Shown here piece after piece: positions 45,606 through 54,391 of a stretch of DNA of 64,000 nucleotides (position 1 is its first letter; each line of letters opens with the position of its first letter). The position numbers and the translations under genes were made by a program. A model generated the notes under the pieces. It saw only the letters and a program-made list of their open reading frames with translations, did not search any database and was not told the DNA's origin. Source of the stretch: Chryseobacterium sp. W4I1 (GTDB lineage Bacteria; Bacteroidota; Bacteroidia; Flavobacteriales; Weeksellaceae); NCBI RefSeq assembly GCF_030816115.1, contig NZ_JAUSXQ010000001.1:1612001-1676000 (forward strand), read 5' to 3'.

Positions 45606-48526
45606 TACCGATAGGAACTTTACTCCTATCAAATTTCGTGAATGCCCAGCTTACCCAGCTTCCTAATACCGAAAACTATATTCAGGCAAAAACATATCTG
45701 GATTATAGCGGAACTACACCTACAAAGACCTCAGAAACCGTTCAGTATTTTGACGGACTCGGGAGACCCAAACAAATCGTTAATGTCAAAGCATCACCAT
45801 TGGGAAGGGATGTTGTTACTCACATTGAATATGACGGATTTGGAAGACAAGTAAAAGACTTTCTTCCCGTTCCGCAATCTGGAACCCTGAACGGAGCTAT
45901 TGTTCCAACACCACTAGGAAATGCTTCGTCAGTGTATGGATCAGAAAAGATCTATGCGGAAAAAATACCGGAAAACTCTCCATTGGATAGAATCCAACAG
46001 CAGATTCAAGTAGGAAATGACTGGAGCAATAAGCCTGTTAAATTTGACTACGATACCAATATTGAGGAAGACTATGTAAGAAAATACGAAACCACTACAA
46101 CATGGGTAGATGGCAGAACCCAAACCTCTGTTCAGCTCCTTCAGTATTTTCAAGCCTCAAAATTATACAAAAACACAGTAACCGATGAAGATGGTAACAA
46201 AACCATAGAATTCAAAAATGGGAAAGGGCAGGTTTTACTGGTTAGAAAAGTATTAAATGCTACACAAAACACAGATACTTATTACGTTTATAATGAATAT
46301 GATCAGCTGGCATTTGTGATACCTCCTTTAGCATCAGCACCTACTGTAGAAACCACTACTGTAGAAAACCTTTATTACCAATACCGTTACGATGGCAGAA
46401 ACCGTTTAGTGGAAAAGAAACTTCCTGGAAAAGGCTGGGAGTATATGGTGTATGATAAAGCCGACCGTTTGATTCTTACCCAGGATGCGGTTATGAAGCC
46501 GACAGAAAAATGGCTGATGACTAAGTATGATACATTCGGGAGAGTCATCTATACAGGAATTGTGGCAGGAGGTAAAAGACCTGTAATGCAAAACCTGATT
46601 AAAGATCTTGTTATTACCGAATCCCGCAATACAACTGGATTTACCCAAAATGGGATGGCTGTTTATTATACCAATGTTTACTTCCCGGCTGACACACAAA
46701 CCATTTTAAGTATCAATTATTACGATACCTATCCTACGGGATCTTCTGCAGTCACCAATGTATTTGCACAAGAGCTCCTTACTGACAATCCGGCTAATTC
46801 ACAAACCACCAAAGGAATGCTTACCGCTTCCTATGTCAAAAACATAGAAGATGACAAGTGGACAAAGAACTTTATCTGGTATGATACCAAAGGAAGAAAC
46901 ATCGGTTCAAGAAGCAACAACCATCTGGGAGGATATACTGTCGTTAATCATAAACTTGATTTTGCAGGGGTTGTCCTTCAGACCAATACCTATCACAGGA
47001 GGCTTGGCACAGATCCGGAAATGCATATCGCAGAAAAATTCACTTATGATTCACAAAACAGGCTTCTGACCCATACCCATCAGATAGGCAGCAATCCTGT
47101 TGAATATCTGGCTCAAAACAAATACAATGAGCTTTCTCAACTGGAATCTAAAAAAATAGGAGGTGCCAGTATAGCATCACCACTACAGACCATCGATTAT
47201 AAATATAACATCCGTGGCTGGATGACTAAGATTAATGACCCTGATAACCTTAATGGAAAATTATTCGGATACTCAATGAGATACCAGGATCCTGCTATTC
47301 CCGGCACATCAACTCCCCAATATGGAGGGAATATTTCAGAGGTACACTGGAAAGCGGCAAATGATGATGTTTATAAAGCATACCATTACATTTACGATAA
47401 ATTAAACAGACTCACAGATGCTATTTACAGAGAAGCGTATACCACGGCTCCCAATAATAATTTCTTTAACGAAAATGTAACCTATGACCTGAACGGCAAC
47501 ATAACCAGTTTAAAAAGGAATGGGAAGACCCCTACAGCAGAGACTCAGCTTATTGACAATCTTACCTATAATTATACAGGGAACAGGCTGAATCAGGTTA
47601 TTGAAACAGTGAACACGGCAGGGTATGAAGGCGGTAACAATATCATAGACTATGATCTGAACGGAAGTATGATTAATATGAAGGATAAAGGTATTGAGGC
47701 TATTGTTTATAACCATTTGAGCTTGCCGGATTCATATTCGATTACCCAGAATAATCCTTTAGGAAACATTGTAAGTTTTGGTTTGAGTTATTTATACCGG
47801 GCTGATGGGTCAAAACTTCGTAAACAATACACTAAAGGAGGAGGAAAAGGTCAGTCTATGACCACTAATATTACAGATTACCTGGATGGTTTTCAATACA
47901 GTTATAGTGAGACCACAGCAAGTTGTGCGTGGTGCAGAACAAGTGTGGCCTACGAAGAGCAGGCTTTCAAAGAAGTTATTTTAGATCCAATTTTACCCGA
48001 CCGTCTACCGGAATGGAAACTGGACTTTGTTCCCACTTCTGAAGGATTTTACAGTTTCACGGAAAACCGTTATATTTACCAGTACCGAGATCATTTGGGA
48101 AATGCAAGGGTAAGTTTTGCCAAAAACAGCGCAGGAATTCTTGAAATTACAGATGTCAATAATTATTATCCATTTGGCTTAAGTCATGTAGGAGGAAATA
48201 AGGGGCTTTTGGGTGACTATAAAAACTACAAGTACAATGGAAAGGAGCTTCAAGAGACGGGAATGTATGATTATGGAGTAAGATTTTATATGCCTGATCT
48301 GGGAAGATGGGGTGTTGTGGATCCGCTGGCGGAGAAGATGAGAAGGTACACTCCATATAATTACGCATTTGATAATCCAATAAGATTTATCGATCCTGAT
48401 GGGAGACAAGCAAAAGATATTATTATATTAACGGCGAATGGTTCTTTCAAAGCTTCGAAAGAAATAATGTATAAGACTGAAGAAGGGAGACGTATTTGGG
48501 ATAAGTATGGAACTAGCAAAGGCTGA
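45590..48526 (+). CDS. RHS repeat-associated core protein (DUF6443-type N-terminus)
   Basis: 978 residues. Signal peptide (ends NFVNAQ), then the N-terminal domain of Bacteroidota RHS proteins ([34 protein letters not shown]). YD repeats fill the middle. The RHS-associated core is classical: [69 protein letters not shown] and FIDPDGRQ, after which polymorphic tips begin. The tip is cut by a stop at 48526 after [17 protein letters not shown]. In the other frame, beginning at 48507, the tip continues. Comparison with the second tip (KTKEGQAFLSKYMEKG) shows homology running across this break, so a one-base shift near 48520 separates the core from its effector. Confidence 0.92.
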   Translation: MKKILIPIGTLLLSNFVNAQLTQLPNTENYIQAKTYLDYSGTTPTKTSETVQYFDGLGRPKQIVNVKASPLGRDVVTHIEYDGFGRQVKDFLPVPQSGTLNGAIVPTPLGNASSVYGSEKIYAEKIPENSPLDRIQQQIQVGNDWSNKPVKFDYDTNIEEDYVRKYETTTTWVDGRTQTSVQLLQYFQASKLYKNTVTDEDGNKTIEFKNGKGQVLLVRKVLNATQNTDTYYVYNEYDQLAFVIPPLASAPTVETTTVENLYYQYRYDGRNRLVEKKLPGKGWEYMVYDKADRLILTQDAVMKPTEKWLMTKYDTFGRVIYTGIVAGGKRPVMQNLIKDLVITESRNTTGFTQNGMAVYYTNVYFPADTQTILSINYYDTYPTGSSAVTNVFAQELLTDNPANSQTTKGMLTASYVKNIEDDKWTKNFIWYDTKGRNIGSRSNNHLGGYTVVNHKLDFAGVVLQTNTYHRRLGTDPEMHIAEKFTYDSQNRLLTHTHQIGSNPVEYLAQNKYNELSQLESKKIGGASIASPLQTIDYKYNIRGWMTKINDPDNLNGKLFGYSMRYQDPAIPGTSTPQYGGNISEVHWKAANDDVYKAYHYIYDKLNRLTDAIYREAYTTAPNNNFFNENVTYDLNGNITSLKRNGKTPTAETQLIDNLTYNYTGNRLNQVIETVNTAGYEGGNNIIDYDLNGSMINMKDKGIEAIVYNHLSLPDSYSITQNNPLGNIVSFGLSYLYRADGSKLRKQYTKGGGKGQSMTTNITDYLDGFQYSYSETTASCAWCRTSVAYEEQAFKEVILDPILPDRLPEWKLDFVPTSEGFYSFTENRYIYQYRDHLGNARVSFAKNSAGILEITDVNNYYPFGLSHVGGNKGLLGDYKNYKYNGKELQETGMYDYGVRFYMPDLGRWGVVDPLAEKMRRYTPYNYAFDNPIRFIDPDGRQAKDIIILTANGSFKASKEIMYKTEEGRRIWDKYGTSKG

Positions 48527-49022
48527 TGATATATATATAAATTCTAAAAACTTTGGTACTAGTTCATCAACTGTAGCGGAAACCATTGCTGATGTAAAGT
48601 CTATGGGACTTACAAAAGATGGAAAAGTATCTATTCCTGAAGGATATTCCAATTCTTCAGAATTCAACAATCTTGATATAACCCAATCAGGCGATAAAAA
48701 TGTACACTTAATTTCTTTAAATGAAAATTTTTTCAAAGAAGAGAATAGTGATTCAAGATACAGCGCTACATATAAAAACAAACGAGGTATTGAGAAAACA
48801 ACTGGATATAGCAATTATGATTTAGCGGAAACTGTTTATCACGAAATGAATGCACATATAGAAAACAGAACAGGAGATGAAGATACAGAACACACTAAAT
48901 ATGGAACAGATGGGTTTAAATTAATAACTCCAAGAACTCCTGGAACTGATTCGGAGAAAATAGTCAACCAACTTGTAAATGTTCGAGAAGAAGAAAAGAA
49001 AAAAAATAATGGAACAAATTAA
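48507..49022 (+). CDS. RHS tip, toxin-like domain with HExxxH motif (detached from the core by frameshift)
   Basis: 171 residues in the frame after the RHS core frame, overlapping it by 20 bases. Without the shift it would be the polymorphic C-terminal tip. A helix with [13 protein letters not shown] (His112, Glu113, His117) gives an HExxxH pattern, the zinc motif spacing known from M49 peptidases (HExxGH), followed by acidic and His residues ([11 protein letters not shown]) that could supply a third ligand. This suggests a metallopeptidase effector, but family assignment is inference. An ATG at 48507 could allow separate translation. Its end overlaps the next gene by 14 bases. Confidence 0.7.
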   Translation: MELAKADDIYINSKNFGTSSSTVAETIADVKSMGLTKDGKVSIPEGYSNSSEFNNLDITQSGDKNVHLISLNENFFKEENSDSRYSATYKNKRGIEKTTGYSNYDLAETVYHEMNAHIENRTGDEDTEHTKYGTDGFKLITPRTPGTDSEKIVNQLVNVREEEKKKNNGTN

Positions 49023-49560
49023 AAGAAAAGCATTTATATATATTCTGCTGTTATGTTTTGCAGGGAATGCAAAAGCACAGATATTAGAGTTTTATGAACC
49101 AATTATTGTAACTTATAAATCAGGAATGCTAAATAATGAAAAAATTGATTTAGGAATATTTGATTATTTTCAAGATGATACTTCAAAAATGAAGTATGAA
49201 TATTTAAAATACAATTCTGATAAAGAAATATTAAGCAAGTATGATAGTGATAATATGACTTTCCAAACAATACTTTGTTTGAGTACCCCAAATTTTAAAT
49301 CAAAGCAGGAAATAAAATTAGGTATGTTTGATGGATTTGTTTTAACACGAGAAAATTCTGGTAGTTTTATAGCTACCTCGCCATATGGAAATGGAAGATA
49401 TCCTTCACACCACAAAATAATTAAATCAATAGATGTACTTCAAAAAACAAAAAAGACATTAATAATAAGAGTTAATTATCAAGATGAATTTGAATGGAAA
49501 TACTTCGGAATACTAGTTCTTAAAGATTATAAATATGAAAATTTGGAAGATGAAGAATAA
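49009..49560 (+). CDS. Exported candidate immunity protein to the first tip
   Basis: 183 residues from the ATG at 49009, chosen because a clear signal peptide follows (KAFIYILLLCFAGNAKAQ); a start at 48979 would put ten basic residues in front. The mature part (LEFYEPIIVTYKSG to the acidic end ENLEDEE) is a beta-rich domain of unknown family. It overlaps the end of the toxin-like tip by 14 bases, the usual position of an immunity gene, and being exported it would protect the periplasm. Not recognised by motif; the role is positional inference. Its stop is followed in the same frame by an RHS core remnant. Confidence 0.65.
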   Translation: MEQIKRKAFIYILLLCFAGNAKAQILEFYEPIIVTYKSGMLNNEKIDLGIFDYFQDDTSKMKYEYLKYNSDKEILSKYDSDNMTFQTILCLSTPNFKSKQEIKLGMFDGFVLTRENSGSFIATSPYGNGRYPSHHKIIKSIDVLQKTKKTLIIRVNYQDEFEWKYFGILVLKDYKYENLEDEE

Positions 49561-50378
49561 CTAGAGGGAAACCTTAGTGCAACTTATAAGAATTATAAAT
49601 ACAGCGGTAAAGAATTGAAAGAGACTGGAATGTATGATTATGGAGCGAGATTTTATATGCCGGATATCGGAAGATGGGAGTAGTGGATCCGCTCGCAGAG
49701 AAATATTTTAATATATCGCCATTTAATTATACCGCAAATAATCCTATTCTTTATATTGATCCCGATGGGATGCAATTAGATTTGAGTGATATAATGAAGA
49801 AAGGTAATGAAGAGCAATATAAAGCTTTTGTGTTTTTTGCTAAAACAAAAGAAGGACAAGCTTTTTTATCTAAATATATGGAGAAAGGGCAAAAAGTTGA
49901 ATACGGAGGAAAGACTATTTTTGAAGCAAAGGCTAATGAAGAGTATCATAATAAAGGCATAGATTTATCATATGGAGTCAAAACAAACTCATCCGTAGGT
50001 GGGTCTACAACAGGCAAAACTAAGGAAGATGAGAAGAATGTCTCGATTTTGATTTCAAATAAAGCATATGGCGATTCTGGCAGTCAGTTTTTTAATACTT
50101 TAAGACAAATAGTTCACGAATCTTTTGTTCACGCTGATTTGGAAGCTAATGATCTTCAAGATGACGGTTATCTTAATTCAAGTAGCATTCCAAAAGAATA
50201 TAGAAAATATGACACTTGGGAATCTCAACATGGGCAACATTATTATATCCAGAATGAGTATTTAAAATATCCTACAAACAATAAGGTAAATACATACACT
50301 AAGGAAGGGTTTCAAATTCTTAAGCAAGCAAACGAGGCTCTAAAATTAAAGTTAGGTAATTTCTCAGATAAAAACTGA
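49561..50378 (+). pseudogene. Displaced RHS core fragment with second HExxxH tip
   Basis: A promoterless piece of RHS core ([20 protein letters not shown], then RFYMPDIGRW) runs straight on from the immunity gene. One base is missing near 49680 (GRW-E-stop where GRWGVVDP is expected); the other frame then gives [17 protein letters not shown] and YIDPDGM, followed by a tip of about 200 residues. That tip has KTKEGQAFLSKYMEKG, like the first tip, and QIVHESFVHADLEAND (His148, Glu149, His153 counted from 49674), again HExxxH. It has no start of its own and looks like a displaced cassette archived behind the active gene, as known for RHS loci of other bacteria. Recombination in the core could swap it in. 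Confidence 0.8.
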
Positions 50379-50451
50379 AATGTGGAATTTTAACGGGTCT
50401 ATGATAAAAGTAGATAAAAATGGAAGTCTCAACATAAAGATCAATAGTCGT

Positions 50452-50967
50452 ATGAAATTAATTAGTATTATAATGATTAGTATACTATTGCTTTCATGTC
50501 ATAAAGAAAAGCAAGAGTATATTGAAGTATCATTGGGATTTAGTATGAATCCTAATGAACCAAGGATTGGAATCCTCATAAATGACAAAGACTCTTTGTA
50601 TGTATGTATGTATGTATGTATGTATGTATGGAAGATTTAATATCAGTTGACAAAGGAATAAAATATAAATATTTTAAATCAACTCAAAAGATTGATTTTG
50701 CTTCTTAAAAAAAAAATATTAAACTCTTTTTATGATTCAATTCAATTTAAAAGTATTCCTGATGCCCAGCCACGACAGATAAATTATTATTTAAATGGGA
50801 AGAATCTCAAATTTAGATTTAATTCACACGAATTATCAAAGAGACAAGAGGAAATTATTGAGGACTTGATTTTACTAAAAATAGATAAAAGACTTAAAGA
50901 AATTCCTTATTATAAGTTTTCACGAGATTTGCTAGATTCTAAAATTCCTAACCCTCCACCTAAATAA
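50452..50967 (+). pseudogene. Lipoprotein gene (candidate second immunity) interrupted by a GTAT repeat
   Basis: The start at 50452 gives MKLISIIMISILLLSC, a lipoprotein signal with Cys16, then KEKQEYIEVSLGFSMN and INDKDSLYVC. At this point a GTAT tract (8 units) throws the frame into a stop at 50640. After the tract, frame 0 reads EDLISVDKGIKYKYFKST and continues to a stop at a run of ten A; frame 1 then gives KKKILNSFYDSIQFKSIP to the end at 50967. One more repeat unit (or two fewer) joins the first two parts, and one base less at the A-run joins the third. So the gene is off as written and would need both changes to be whole. Position after the second tip suggests its immunity protein. Confidence 0.75.
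50597..50630. repeat. Tetranucleotide repeat (GTAT)8 inside the lipoprotein gene
   Basis: Thirty-four bases of perfect GTAT repeats (8 full units, 50598-50629, plus edges). A unit gain or loss changes the frame by one, the classical substrate of phase variation by slipped-strand mispairing. Confidence 0.95.
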
Positions 50968-50983
50968 CGTTACAATTATAAAG

Positions 50984-51106
50984 TACAACGGGAAGGAACT
51001 TCAAGAGACGGGAATGTATGATTATGGCGCAAGATTTTATATGCCGGATGTAGGGAGATGGGGTATTATGGATCCGTTAGCGGAGAAAATATTAGATTTG
51101 AACTAG
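50984..51106 (+). pseudogene. Third RHS core fragment without tip
   Basis: Forty residues in one open frame: [18 protein letters not shown], then [18 protein letters not shown], ending in ILDLN and a stop. It lacks the [10 protein letters not shown] part and any toxin. It is the remains of another displaced cassette and marks the end of the RHS region. Confidence 0.85.
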
Positions 51107-51146
51107 ATTTTTTTTGAGAAGCACCATTTTAGATTGACACAGTATT

Positions 51147-52496
51147 TCACATTCCCGATAAATTCAAAAGCCATTTTATACAGTCTTCTGGTTCTACAAT
51201 AGACCAGGAGTGTGGATGTCTTGTGCCGTCAACCCTGTAGCCTTTACCAATGGCAGGAATAAATTCTGCTTTTTTATTTCCATTTTGCATTAAAAAATTG
51301 GTCATAGCCGAAAGGTTGGCTGCATTCATATCATAATAGTCTCTGCTTTTGTTTTTAAGCTGCCAAATTATATCCGGGTCGCAATACAACCTTACAGGAA
51401 CATCAACCAAATATTTGGCATTACCGCCGTCGTCTCTGCTTCTTGTAAACATCGAGGCGTCTACATATCTTTCAGGAAACTCTTCTGGCGAACCACCGTA
51501 GAGCTTTTTAAAATCATCTACTATAAAATGGTCTTCCTGCAATGCGATTTTTTTACTTTCTGATAACTGATCACCTTCCTTTTCGTATTTAACAATTGCA
51601 TTTTTTGCTCCATTGTATAAATCCATCATATCTACCGGTGGGTCAATTCCAATTACTGCCAATGGCTTTAAATAAGTGGCGTATTTTGCATTGCGAGACA
51701 TTTCGGTGTATTGAAGTGCATTCATTCCACCTAATGAAAACCCACTCAGAATGAATTTATTCTTTGGCGCTTTATATTTGATAACAACATCTTCAAAAAC
51801 GGCATCAAAAAATTTCTTTGCTGTTGTATCTGTTTCTAATGTATTATTTGTATTTGCAGCTACAACAACTGATAAAATATTTTTCTCGTATGCCTGTTGC
51901 ATTAAGTTTTTATTGCAGCTGATTACATTTTCAGCAGATTCACCGTAAGATGGGAACAATATTAAAACAGCTTCTATAGATTTTTTCGGTGCAAGTGCAT
52001 AGTAGAATAGATTATCGTCCTTATTAATATTGTTATAAATTTCCGTACTGTTTTTAATCGATATCGTTTGCTTTTTAAGAAGGGGCAAATATTTATCGTC
52101 TAAATTCAGAAAATTACCATCTACAAAATTGCCAATGGTTTTTCCACCGTTATCGAAATAAGCTGCACCTTTTCCATTTAAAGCACCATTGATAAAAGGC
52201 CCTTCAAAACTTGCATATCCAATGATTTTAAATTTCCCTTTTCCGTTGAATTTCCCTTGCTTCATTTCTCCTTTGTAAGTAGCTGCCAGTTTATTATTTT
52301 GAAACCATTGTAAAAAACCAGCTCCGGATGCAAAATTGTTTTTGCAACTGCCGTTCCAAATAAGGCTGTCTGTAGGACTTGGTTCATCTAACCATATTTT
52401 GCAATTGGATTGATGTTCTTTAACAAACTGTCCATTGCTTTGGGCAAAGGAATTTGTAGTAAGTAATATTAAAAGTCCAATAAATAGTAACCTCAT
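51147..52496 (-). CDS. Secreted MORN-repeat / alpha-beta hydrolase fusion
   Basis: 449 residues from the ATG at 52496, chosen for the signal peptide MRLLFIGLLILLTTNSFAQ; an ATG at 52535 would prefix 13 polar residues. Residues 45-130 hold MORN-type repeats (YKGEMKQGKFNGKGKF, FEGPFINGALNGKGAAYF, IGNFVDGNF). Residues 165-449 are an alpha/beta hydrolase: VLILFPSYGESAENV, nucleophile Ser254 in GFSLGGMNAL, and a catalytic His in TRHPHSW near the C-terminus. Members of the fold cleave esters, peptides or lipids. MORN repeats can bind phospholipid, so a periplasmic or surface lipid-directed esterase is possible. Single gene, no operon partner. Confidence 0.85.
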   Translation of the reverse strand: MRLLFIGLLILLTTNSFAQSNGQFVKEHQSNCKIWLDEPSPTDSLIWNGSCKNNFASGAGFLQWFQNNKLAATYKGEMKQGKFNGKGKFKIIGYASFEGPFINGALNGKGAAYFDNGGKTIGNFVDGNFLNLDDKYLPLLKKQTISIKNSTEIYNNINKDDNLFYYALAPKKSIEAVLILFPSYGESAENVISCNKNLMQQAYEKNILSVVVAANTNNTLETDTTAKKFFDAVFEDVVIKYKAPKNKFILSGFSLGGMNALQYTEMSRNAKYATYLKPLAVIGIDPPVDMMDLYNGAKNAIVKYEKEGDQLSESKKIALQEDHFIVDDFKKLYGGSPEEFPERYVDASMFTRSRDDGGNAKYLVDVPVRLYCDPDIIWQLKNKSRDYYDMNAANLSAMTNFLMQNGNKKAEFIPAIGKGYRVDGTRHPHSWSIVEPEDCIKWLLNLSGM

Positions 52497-53127
52497 TTTT
52501 TCTCTTATGCTTAATTGTTGTTGAAAATTACGCAAAACGTTTTATTTATTACCGAAGTCGGACAATAGAAAACCAAAATAAAATGTATTATTGATAGAAC
52601 TTAGAGCAAAACTTCTTTTCCATTTAGCACTTGATAGATCTTAGACCATATTATTCGCTTCCTCAATTTCTTTTTGAGTAGTGACCACAGAACTGTCACT
52701 TTTATTGATGTAGTAAAAGCAACGCGCTTATGATACAGACAGTCTGTGGCAACTTCCCAGTCATTATCTTTCATGATTTTTCCCGGAGTGTATTGAATTT
52801 ACTGATATAAGCCTTTGGATTATTTCCAGTTTCATTTTCATACAGCTTCAGTTCTTTCCTGTAAAGTATCTTCCTGGTTTCCTGTTTATTACTTTATGCG
52901 TTATGCATTGAGGGCAGTAAAAAACAAAAAGTAACCATTAATATTTGGATATAATTTTCTCCATTCCAGCCTTTTTCATAGATTCAGTTCGATACAATTA
53001 CATAATTACATAATAGGTGTAATATTTTCATTGACAGATTGATAATTCTTATTTGTTTATCAATTGTTTTAGCTCTTTTACAAGAGTTTTGTTGAGCAGT
53101 AATTTTAATACTATTATTTATTCCACA
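52497..53127. other. 631-base gap between the MORN hydrolase and the M28 cluster
   Basis: It contains the decayed gene described separately (52641-52893, minus strand). The part next to the MORN hydrolase (52497-52640) should hold its promoter, though no clear TAnnTTTG was seen. CGGACAATAG at 52559-52568 matches the second half-site of the candidate activator site at 14647. Nothing else was recognised up to 53127. Confidence 0.5.
52641..52893 (-). pseudogene. Decayed gene of unknown family
   Basis: Read on the minus strand, three frames join to a plausible protein: KQETRKILYRKELKLYENET and GNNPKAYISKFNTLREK, a shift, IMKDNDWEVATDCLYHKRV, a second shift, and FYYINKSDSSVVTTQKEIEE ending ANNMV-stop at 52641. 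The parts look like continuous helical protein, so it is a remnant (or carries two base errors) and not chance. No start codon is visible; a stop precedes the first part. Family not recognised. Confidence 0.55.
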
Positions 53128-54318
53128 TTACCTCTCGATCAATACTTTACGTACTGCCGTCTGCCCGTCAGCTTTTATAATCCCGATATAAGCTCCTGCA
53201 GCTATTTCTGACACGTTAATTTTTGTCTCATTATTTCTTTTTAACAATGACTTTCCTGAAAGATCTGTAATTTCGAAGCTGAAATCTTTTACCTCTGCAG
53301 GAAGTTCAATATTAATGGTATCTTTTGCAGGATTAGGGTAGAGTGAAACAGATTCAATAGAACGTTCTGAAACAGGTTCTTTTGATCTTAAAGCAATTGA
53401 ATTGGCTGCGGTAGCAACGGCAAAATGCTGTAATGCTCCTACAGTGGCTTTTCCTATTTTGTAAATGTAAACAGGATCTGTATTGGCAAAAGTATCATTA
53501 GAGCTGTGCGGATAGCTACTTCTTATCCTTTCAAAAAAGCCGGTGATCACTTCACCTTTTCTTTCAAAAGGAATATAGTCCGTATCTTCAGCAGGATCAA
53601 CAGCCGTCTGAAGTGGAGAGTAGAGTACAGTACAGTTTCTAAGCTGCTGGGTTACGGCTGCAGATGCCGCATTATTGCCGGTTGGTCCGGCCTGATCCTG
53701 ATCGCAATAAACGGTATTGTTATTATTTCCCATCACTCCGCCCACCTGATCAAGATTGAATACCAGTTTTATATCCAGTACTCTGGTCCCGTTTTGGTAA
53801 GCTACTTCATTAACATAGTGAGAACTTCCCCGGAGACCCTGTTCTTCTCCGGAAAAATGAATGAACTTGATAGAATATTCCGTAGGAACGTTTCTTAAAA
53901 TTCTGGCAGCCTCTAGTATTATAGAAGTCCCGCTGCCGTTGTCATTTACTCCGGGACCATAAATACTGTCGAAATGCCCGCAGATAATAACATATTTATT
54001 AGGATAAACTGTTCCTGTTTTTGTAATGACCAGGTTTTTGGAACTGGTACTCCCGAAGGTAAAGGGATCCTCTACAATCTGGCTGGCAGAATATCCGTAA
54101 GAAATATACTTGTTTTTGATCCAGGTAAGTGCGTTTGCATTCTTTACAGATCCCGTTGTTTTTATTCCCAGGTTGGAAAAATCCTGGAGATTCGTTGTAA
54201 TATTGGTTTGTGAAACCAGATTGGCTCTGTCCTGGTAGGCCTGAATAAAAGTTTGCGCCTTCCCGCTGAAGACAGCTAAAAAAATTGGTAAAATTGTGAT
54301 TAATTTTTTCATTTTCAA
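53128..54318 (-). CDS. M28 family zinc metallopeptidase with T9SS sorting domain (copy 3)
   Basis: 396 residues. Signal peptide ends GKAQ. The M28 catalytic domain (about 95-305) has the two-zinc ligand set: His115 (CGHFDS), Asp126 (NDNGSG), Glu158-Glu159 (FSGEEQG; the first is the catalytic base), Asp190 (FNLDQVGG) and His271. The C-terminal 70 residues (VSLYPNPAKDTINIELPAE to RKVLIER) are a type A T9SS sorting domain, so it is exported and attached or shed. M28 enzymes are aminopeptidases or carboxypeptidases releasing amino acids from peptides. It is third in a tandem of three paralogs. Confidence 0.94.
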   Translation of the reverse strand: MKMKKLITILPIFLAVFSGKAQTFIQAYQDRANLVSQTNITTNLQDFSNLGIKTTGSVKNANALTWIKNKYISYGYSASQIVEDPFTFGSTSSKNLVITKTGTVYPNKYVIICGHFDSIYGPGVNDNGSGTSIILEAARILRNVPTEYSIKFIHFSGEEQGLRGSSHYVNEVAYQNGTRVLDIKLVFNLDQVGGVMGNNNNTVYCDQDQAGPTGNNAASAAVTQQLRNCTVLYSPLQTAVDPAEDTDYIPFERKGEVITGFFERIRSSYPHSSNDTFANTDPVYIYKIGKATVGALQHFAVATAANSIALRSKEPVSERSIESVSLYPNPAKDTINIELPAEVKDFSFEITDLSGKSLLKRNNETKINVSEIAAGAYIGIIKADGQTAVRKVLIER

Positions 54319-54391
54319 TTTATTTTATGGTTGGTGTTGGTGATAATTTTAAATGAAAAATCCCGACTAATAGTCAGGATTTTATGAATTG

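Noticed and set aside
49561..51106. Repeated [13 protein letters not shown] segments considered as an insertion sequence
   Set aside because: They encode RHS core fragments and there is no transposase or terminal inverted repeat.
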